Assembly (NCBI GenBank): GCA_016179995.1
Contig: JACPCC010000002.1
Span: 1 to 10,019 of the forward strand
Length of the DNA: 10,019 bases
Direction of reading: 5' to 3'
From: Candidatus Woesearchaeota archaeon
GTDB lineage: Archaea; Nanobdellota; Nanobdellia; Woesearchaeales; GW2011-AR9
In this document: piece after piece, positions 5,862-10,019 of the stretch
How the letters are laid out: each line of letters begins with the position of its first letter
How positions within the stretch are numbered: position 1 is the first letter of the stretch
The notes under the pieces: model-generated
The model's input: the letters and a program-made list of their open reading frames with translations, nothing else
Database searches by the model: none
What the model was told of the DNA's origin: nothing
Made by a program: the position numbers and the translations under genes

Positions 5862-6428
5862 ATGCATTCACAAAAACTCTATCAAAAATACTCCGATGGA
5901 CGACATTGGGAAAAACATCCCGATTTATACGCCAAAATTTTTGCTGAATTTTTGAATAGTGTAAATTTTGATGGGATGATAGTTGATGTTGGTTGCGGTA
6001 CTGGTCGTGATGTCAATGTTTTCTCAAAACTAGGTTTTAATGTTTTAGGAATTGATTATTCCAAACAAGAGATTGAAAGCTGTAAGAAAAGATTTCCTGA
6101 ACTAAATTTTGAGGTCCAGGATGCTGAAAAACTTAAGTTTAAAGATAATTCCGTAGATGCATTATTTATGATTAATGTTATCCATTACGTTCATAAAGAA
6201 AAAGCGATTCCAGAAATTTTAAGGGTATTAAAACATAGGGGTTACTTTTTCATTCATTTCAATATTGAGATTGTAGATAAAACTGGAAAAGTAGATTACC
6301 ATCATAACCTAGGAGAGATTGTTAAATTAGTTTCAAAATTTAAAATAATTCAGCAAAAGTTATTTGAACGAGTTGACTATCAACCAATAGAACATAAGAT
6401 AATAGAATTAATTCTTCAGAAACCTTGA
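5862..6428 (+). CDS. Class I SAM-dependent methyltransferase, substrate unknown
   Basis: This 188-residue protein has a Rossmann methyltransferase fold of the Methyltransf_11/25 type. Motif I is VDVGCGTGRD (41-50), the ribose-binding acidic residue is D65 in VLGIDYS, motif III is NFEVQDAEKL (about 82-91), motif IV is VDALFMINVIHYV, and the post-motif strand is RVLKHRGYFFIHFN. It is short for the family, with little beyond the core fold, and no substrate domain is visible. Small molecules, protein or RNA are all possible. It has its own TATA box and is followed by a region with paired inverted repeats. Compared with its neighbours it has no charged insert. Confidence 0.88.
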   Translation: MHSQKLYQKYSDGRHWEKHPDLYAKIFAEFLNSVNFDGMIVDVGCGTGRDVNVFSKLGFNVLGIDYSKQEIESCKKRFPELNFEVQDAEKLKFKDNSVDALFMINVIHYVHKEKAIPEILRVLKHRGYFFIHFNIEIVDKTGKVDYHHNLGEIVKLVSKFKIIQQKLFERVDYQPIEHKIIELILQKP

Positions 6429-6448
6429 AGCCCTAATCAAGACACATA

Positions 6449-6462
6449 GGTTCATCTGAACC
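6449..6462. promoter_or_regulatory. Inverted repeat GGTTCATCTGAACC, candidate operator (copy 1)
   Basis: A perfect 6-base inverted repeat (GGTTCA/TGAACC) with a 2-base centre, in the 94-base gap between the methyltransferase and the small nucleotidyltransferase gene. A second related site begins 23 bases later. A two-base centre is too tight for an RNA hairpin loop at full pairing, so a protein-binding site is the likelier reading. Confidence 0.5.
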
Positions 6463-6471
6463 AACAGTGTA

Positions 6472-6485
6472 GCTTCATTTGAACC
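6472..6485. promoter_or_regulatory. Imperfect inverted repeat GCTTCATTTGAACC, candidate operator (copy 2)
   Basis: It matches copy 1 at 12 of 14 positions and keeps the TTCA-N2-TGAA core. It ends six bases before the TATA-like box at 6492, so a bound regulator would cover or touch the TFB recognition element. Confidence 0.5.
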
Positions 6486-6491
6486 AAAAGA

Positions 6492-6500
6492 TTAATAAAA
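6492..6500 (+). promoter_or_regulatory. TATA-like box TTAATAAAA of the small nucleotidyltransferase gene
   Basis: It starts 31 bases before the ATG at 6523, the same geometry as the other promoters, and directly follows the paired inverted repeats. Confidence 0.45.
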
Positions 6501-6522
6501 TGATTTAGTCAGATAATTATAA

Positions 6523-7134
6523 ATGAAGCCTAACCTTCTAGCCTACGCTTTAGATACCGTGTCTTTCATTTTAGAAAAAACTGCAAACAAAGAACAGATT
6601 AAACAGATAATACTTTTCGGCTCAGTCGCCCGTGAAGAAGCCGGCCCAGAGAGCGATATCGATATTTTTATTGATGTAATCAAAGAGGATAAAGAGTTAG
6701 AAAAAGAGCTGTATGACATTTTAGAGAGATTTAACAAATCTATAAAATATCAAAATTATTGGAGAATGCAAGGAGTAGAACAAGAAATAAAATTAACCAT
6801 TGGAAAAGCCTCTTCTTGGAAAGAATTACTTCCCAGCCTTGTCGCAGATGGGATTATCCTTTATGGAAAATTTACAGCTTCGCTGGAAGGAAAACATCAA
6901 ACTATTTTTGTTTGGGAAAATATTACACCTAATGCCAAACGCGTAGCCGTAAACAAAAAGCTCTTTGGCCACACCCACAGAAAAAAGTATTATCCGGGAT
7001 TATTAGAACTATATCAAGGTCAGCGCTTAGGAAAAGGTTGCATTGTAGTAGATTTAGCTCACGCCAAATTACTTCATCAAGTATTCAAAAAATATAAGAT
7101 TGCCGTTAAGATTAAGAATGTTATAGCTTATTAA
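6523..7134 (+). CDS. MNT-type nucleotidyltransferase domain protein with an unassigned C-terminal domain
   Basis: In this 203-residue protein the first half is a minimal pol-beta nucleotidyltransferase domain: QIILFGSVAREEAGPESDIDIFID carries G33-S34 and the D45-x-D47 metal pair. A possible third acidic residue is E88 in VEQEIKLTI. The second half (about 115-203) has the segments TIFVWENITPNAKRVAVNKKLFG and KGCIVVDLAHAKLLHQVFKKYKI and is unassigned. MNT domains often act with HEPN proteins in toxin-antitoxin pairs, where the MNT partner adds AMP to the toxin. No HEPN gene is adjacent, so I do not call it an antitoxin. Paired inverted repeats in its promoter suggest regulated, perhaps self-regulated, expression, which is inference. 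The polymerase gene follows after 68 bases with its own promoter. Confidence 0.85.
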   Translation: MKPNLLAYALDTVSFILEKTANKEQIKQIILFGSVAREEAGPESDIDIFIDVIKEDKELEKELYDILERFNKSIKYQNYWRMQGVEQEIKLTIGKASSWKELLPSLVADGIILYGKFTASLEGKHQTIFVWENITPNAKRVAVNKKLFGHTHRKKYYPGLLELYQGQRLGKGCIVVDLAHAKLLHQVFKKYKIAVKIKNVIAY

Positions 7135-7171
7135 ATAGCATATTAATTTCCGCTACATTTTATGACAAACT

Positions 7172-7197
7172 TTTATAATTAATCGTCTATTTTGATG
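7172..7197 (+). promoter_or_regulatory. TATA promoter of DNA polymerase B with the shared 26-bp block
   Basis: TTTATAA (7172-7178) begins 31 bases before the ATG at 7203, suggesting a leaderless message. The downstream sequence through TCGTCTATTTTGATG matches the promoter of the minus-strand pair at 24 of 26 positions. The ATG inside the block (7195) is out of frame with the gene and reaches a stop within three codons (ATG TCA GAA TGA). Confidence 0.6.
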
Positions 7198-7202
7198 TCA
7201 GA

Positions 7203-9875
7203 ATGAAAATAATCTTCTACCCTCTAGACTACCAGTACAAAGTTAAAGATGAACAAGTCCTGATTTATCTCTACGGAAAAACACAGGAAATAGCTTCGCA
7301 AGAGCAGAAAAATACCCCCCAATCACAGAAAATAGTTATAACCTTTCCTTATCAACCTTATTTTTACGCCAAACTAAATAACAGTATTGACAAGGGTGAT
7401 AGCAACCGCAAAAATATTGCCGATTATTTTCAAAAAATAAACATTGACGTCCATGGCCGTCCAGCAAAAATAACTGCCTGGAAAGAAGTAGAAAAAGAGT
7501 TTCTAGGAAAGAAAGAAAAATTCCTGCAGATTTATGCCAACTTTCCTCAAGCTGTTCCTGCTTTAAGTCAAGAACTGGAATCAAAAGGCTTAAAGTGCTA
7601 TGAAAAGGATATAGTTTTCATTCAGCGTTTTATCCGCGATACAGGCTTGTGGCCTTTTTCTCCGCTAGAAGCGGAAGGCGAATTTATTTCTGATTTAAGT
7701 TTGCGCCTGCCTTTATTTTCCGCTCACGCTTTAAGAACATTAAACGAGGAAGAAAAATTAAAACTGCCCCCGCTTCCATTGAGAATCATTAGTTTAGATA
7801 TCGAAACTTATGCCAGAGAACGAGCGATTGATTTTGAGAAAAATCCCATCTTGATGATAGGTTTATCGGGAGTTGACGAAAATAATAAAGAAAATGATAA
7901 TAATGAACAGAAAAATGAGAATGATGGAAAAAATAATGATGAAAAAGATAATGATAAAAATAATAATAATAAAGATAATGATAAGAACAACAACTCTTTT
8001 CAAAAAGTAATCACTTGGAAAACATTTCCCAACAATTTAGAAAATCTCGAAGTAGTAGAAAATGAAGCAGAAATGATTAAACGCTTCAAAGAAATAATGC
8101 TCAGCTATCAGCCGGACATCATTACTGGCTATTTTACTGATGGATTTGATCTTCCGTATCTCAAATTTAGAGCTGACAAATTTAACATTAAACTTGATCT
8201 GGGCACGGACTTTAGCGAATTAGATGCTTCTGCAAACAGAGAAAGAAAAGAAGGCAGGATTGCAGGTTTGCTTCACCTGGACATGTTTAAATTCGTCCGC
8301 AACATTTTTGGCCGCAATTTAAAGACGGACGGCTTTTCTTTAGATGAAGTATCTTTTGAACTGCTGGGGCATAGAAAACATGAAGTAGATATCAGCGAAC
8401 TTTACAGCGCTTGGGACAGTAATTCTGAAAAATTAGCTGATTACTGCCGCTATAATATACACGATGCTTATCTTGCCTTGCAGCTCTGCCATAAATTGCT
8501 TCCCGACATCAGAGAATTGACAGAGATAACAGGCCTGCCTGCTTTCGATGCCATTAGAATGAGCTTCAGCCGTCTGGTAGAAAGTTATATTCTTAAAAGA
8601 GCCATAGAATATAATGTACTGGCTCCTAACCGACCTAGCAGCTATGAAATTAATAGCCGCCGTGAAGAAAGTTATGAAGGTGGATTTGTCTTCGAACCAC
8701 AGCCAGGCTTATATGAAAATATTGCTGTTTTTGATTTTCGTTCTCTTTATCCCTCAATTATAGTTTCGCATAATATTGGACCAGAAAGTTTTCGCTGTCC
8801 CTGTTGTAAAAATATTAAGAATAATGCCGTGCCAGAAAGAGACGATTATTGGTTCTGCCAAAAAGAGAAAAAATTTACCCCACTAATCTTAGAAGAACTA
8901 ATTAGAAAAAGAATGGAGTTAAGAAAAGCCCTCAAGATAGTTCAGCCTAAAGAAAAAGCTCTCCTCGAAGCACGTTCCCAAGCATTAAAACTATTAGGAA
9001 ATTCTTTTTACGGCTACCTAGGATTCAGCGGCGCGCGCTGGTACGGTTTCGAATGCGCTCGCTCTACTACCGCTTACGCTCGAAATTATATCAAAGCCAC
9101 TATTCAAAAAGCCGAAGATGCCGGCTTTAAAGTGTGTTATTCTGATACAGACAGCTGTTTCCTGCTCTTAGGAGATAAAAAATTAGATGAAGCTTTAGAG
9201 TTCATGAAAGCAGTCAATAAAAACTTGCCGGGAATGATGGAATTAGAATTCGAGTCACTTTATCCCAAAGGAATTTTTGTCGCTCTGAAAAATACAGAAA
9301 AGAAACAGAGCGAAAAAAGCAATAAACGAGAAGAAAAAGGCGCCAAGAAAAAATATGCTCTTCTCGATACTAAAGGACAATTAAAAATAAGAGGCTTTGA
9401 AACAGTAAGAAGAAACTGGAGTCCTTTAGCTAAAGAATTGCAGGAAAAATTTCTTAATTTGATTTTAAACGGAAAAAAAGAAGAAGCTTTGGAGTATTTA
9501 CGTCAAACTGTAAGCCTGCTAAAAGAAGGTCGTATGCCCAAGAAAAAAATGATAATTAAAACAATGATTACCAGAGAAATAGATGAATATGCGTCCATTG
9601 GTCCGCAAGTAGTAGTTGCTAGAAAAATGCTCGAGCGCGGCTACCCCGTTCCTCCGGGAACGATGATAGAATATATTATCGTCCGCGGCTCTAATTTAGT
9701 TAGAGATAGAGCAAAATTAGTAGAAGACGTCAAAGAAGGCGAGTACGACGCTGAATATTATTTAAACAACCAGCTCATTCCTGCAGTATCAAGTATTCTA
9801 GCCGTTTTAGGCTATAATGAAGATGAGATATTTTCTGACAGCAAACAGACGGGATTGGGAAGTTATTTTAAGTGA
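7203..9875 (+). CDS. polB: Family B DNA polymerase with 3'-5' exonuclease domain and C-terminal PIP box
   Basis: This is a replicative DNA polymerase of 890 residues. The exonuclease domain has Exo I D199-I-E201, Exo II around F315-D316 (YFTDGFDLPYL) and Exo III Y417-x3-D421. The polymerase domain has motif A DFRSLYPSII (D511), motif B KLLGNSFYGYLG (K596) and motif C YSDTDS (D648, D650), with the later KKKYALL and RRNWS elements. All catalytic aspartates are present, so both activities are expected. The conserved Exo II asparagine is replaced by Phe311. C532-x2-C535 and C552 between motifs A and B may bind zinc or form disulfides. The C-terminus QTGLGSYF (882-889) is a clear PCNA-interacting peptide. 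It is longer than the usual roughly 780 residues, partly through an Asn/Asp/Lys/Glu insert at 224-265 and a charged insert at about 698-715. Confidence 0.97.
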   Translation: MKIIFYPLDYQYKVKDEQVLIYLYGKTQEIASQEQKNTPQSQKIVITFPYQPYFYAKLNNSIDKGDSNRKNIADYFQKINIDVHGRPAKITAWKEVEKEFLGKKEKFLQIYANFPQAVPALSQELESKGLKCYEKDIVFIQRFIRDTGLWPFSPLEAEGEFISDLSLRLPLFSAHALRTLNEEEKLKLPPLPLRIISLDIETYARERAIDFEKNPILMIGLSGVDENNKENDNNEQKNENDGKNNDEKDNDKNNNNKDNDKNNNSFQKVITWKTFPNNLENLEVVENEAEMIKRFKEIMLSYQPDIITGYFTDGFDLPYLKFRADKFNIKLDLGTDFSELDASANRERKEGRIAGLLHLDMFKFVRNIFGRNLKTDGFSLDEVSFELLGHRKHEVDISELYSAWDSNSEKLADYCRYNIHDAYLALQLCHKLLPDIRELTEITGLPAFDAIRMSFSRLVESYILKRAIEYNVLAPNRPSSYEINSRREESYEGGFVFEPQPGLYENIAVFDFRSLYPSIIVSHNIGPESFRCPCCKNIKNNAVPERDDYWFCQKEKKFTPLILEELIRKRMELRKALKIVQPKEKALLEARSQALKLLGNSFYGYLGFSGARWYGFECARSTTAYARNYIKATIQKAEDAGFKVCYSDTDSCFLLLGDKKLDEALEFMKAVNKNLPGMMELEFESLYPKGIFVALKNTEKKQSEKSNKREEKGAKKKYALLDTKGQLKIRGFETVRRNWSPLAKELQEKFLNLILNGKKEEALEYLRQTVSLLKEGRMPKKKMIIKTMITREIDEYASIGPQVVVARKMLERGYPVPPGTMIEYIIVRGSNLVRDRAKLVEDVKEGEYDAEYYLNNQLIPAVSSILAVLGYNEDEIFSDSKQTGLGSYFK
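7869..7998 (+). repeat. Low-complexity AAT/GAT-rich insert in the polB exonuclease domain
   Basis: About 130 bases are built almost only from AAT, AAA, GAT, GAA and AAC codons, encoding roughly 42 residues of Asn, Asp, Lys and Glu between LMIGLSG and FQKVITW. It has no fixed unit length, so it is a cryptic simple sequence and not a clean tandem array. It separates Exo I from Exo II in a loop between predicted strands. Confidence 0.8.
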
Positions 9876-9876
9876 A

Positions 9877-9891
9877 AGAAAAATATTTTCT
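9877..9891 (+). terminator. Weak hairpin AGAAAA-ATA-TTTTCT after polB
   Basis: Six-base arms with a 3-base loop begin one base after the polB stop, and the 3' arm carries four Ts. It may help termination, though the A/T-only stem is weak and no long T tract follows. Confidence 0.3.
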
Positions 9892-9933
9892 AAGACTTCA
9901 AAACAAAATTTAGTTGAGTTCAATATCATAAAA

Positions 9934-10019
9934 ATGCGTGAAACCGTCTCACCATGCACTAAAGTCCTGAGAATTGCCGGGCAATTCTGGGATGCTAGAA
10001 AAGTCGTTGCTTTTCTCCG
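9934..10019 (+). CDS. N-terminal fragment of an unidentified protein, cut by the window end
   Basis: An open frame from ATG at 9934 runs 28 codons to the window edge: MRETVSPCTKVLRIAGQF, then WDARKVVAFL. Base composition is less A-rich than in the gap before it, and the residues could form amphipathic helices, which looks like coding sequence. I see no Shine-Dalgarno and no good TATA box at the usual distance; TTTAG near 9909 is a poor match. The function cannot be guessed from this length. The 19-base near-palindrome AGAATTGCCGGGCAATTCT (9970-9988) lies inside the frame. Confidence 0.5.
   Translation, partial: MRETVSPCTKVLRIAGQFWDARKVVAFL

Noticed and set aside
6449..6485. CRISPR-like or tRNA T-arm-like reading of the GGTTCA repeats
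   Set aside because: There are only two 14-base copies with a 9-base spacer, too few and too short for CRISPR, and no acceptor or anticodon stem can be built around GGTTCATCTGAACC.
6523..7134. MNT antitoxin of a HEPN/MNT toxin-antitoxin pair
   Set aside because: No HEPN-like gene is adjacent and the protein has an additional C-terminal domain; the neighbours are a methyltransferase and DNA polymerase.
7195..7206. ATG at 7195 as the polymerase start
   Set aside because: It is out of frame and reaches TGA after three codons; the ATG at 7203 gives the full polymerase and the usual TATA spacing.
7808..7993. Minus-strand Ser/Leu/Phe-rich open frame opposite the polymerase insert
   Set aside because: It is the antisense shadow of AAT/GAT/GAA simple sequence; similar shadows occur at 3400-3699 and 5289-5519 opposite the other charged inserts.
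9970..9988. AGAATTGCCGGGCAATTCT palindrome as a terminator or regulatory hairpin
   Set aside because: It lies inside an open frame starting at 9934, is followed by no T tract, and fits coding sequence (RIAGQF).

Overview
The window is A+T-rich and reads as archaeal chromosome. The evidence is a class I (archaeal-type) CCA-adding enzyme, a replicative family B DNA polymerase ending in a PCNA-binding peptide, a NOL1/NOP2/Sun RNA cytosine methyltransferase, and TATA boxes placed about 30 nt before most start codons, as expected for leaderless archaeal transcripts. Lysine/glutamate-rich and asparagine-rich inserts, short intergenic gaps and a small CxxC/CxxxC zinc-finger protein would suit a DPANN-type lineage such as Woesearchaeota or Pacearchaeota. 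That placement is inference; a tree of the polymerase or CCA enzyme would settle it.

Layout. Positions 1-1164 (minus strand) hold two adjacent paralogous genes of unknown function, the downstream one cut by the window edge. They share a nearly identical 65-bp N-terminal coding segment although the rest of the two proteins has diverged. A divergent promoter region (about 1165-1369) separates them from a plus-strand series: a small acidic zinc-finger protein (1370-1612), an RlaP/YcgL-type nucleotidyltransferase (1719-2516), the tRNA CCA-adding enzyme (2558-3976), an RNA m5C methyltransferase (4058-5062), an unknown protein with a charged repeat insert (5077-5754), a class I SAM methyltransferase (5862-6428), a small MNT-type nucleotidyltransferase (6523-7134), DNA polymerase B (7203-9875), and the first 28 codons of another reading frame (9934 to the window end).

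Functionally the plus strand is informational: tRNA 3'-end maturation and RNA base methylation sit side by side, and replication follows. Three different pol-beta-superfamily nucleotidyltransferases lie within 5.5 kb. No mobile element, CRISPR array, tRNA or rRNA was found, and no stretch longer than 300 bases lacks a gene.

The most unusual points are: (1) the conserved leader segment of the two minus-strand paralogs; (2) a 26-nt promoter block, 24/26 identical, shared between DNA polymerase B and the first of those paralogs; (3) a pair of GGTTCA-N2-TGAACC-like inverted repeats just upstream of the TATA box of the small nucleotidyltransferase gene; (4) simple-sequence charged inserts inside three genes, one with an exact 18-bp tandem duplication; and (5) atypical active-site residues in the CCA enzyme and in the Exo II motif of the polymerase.
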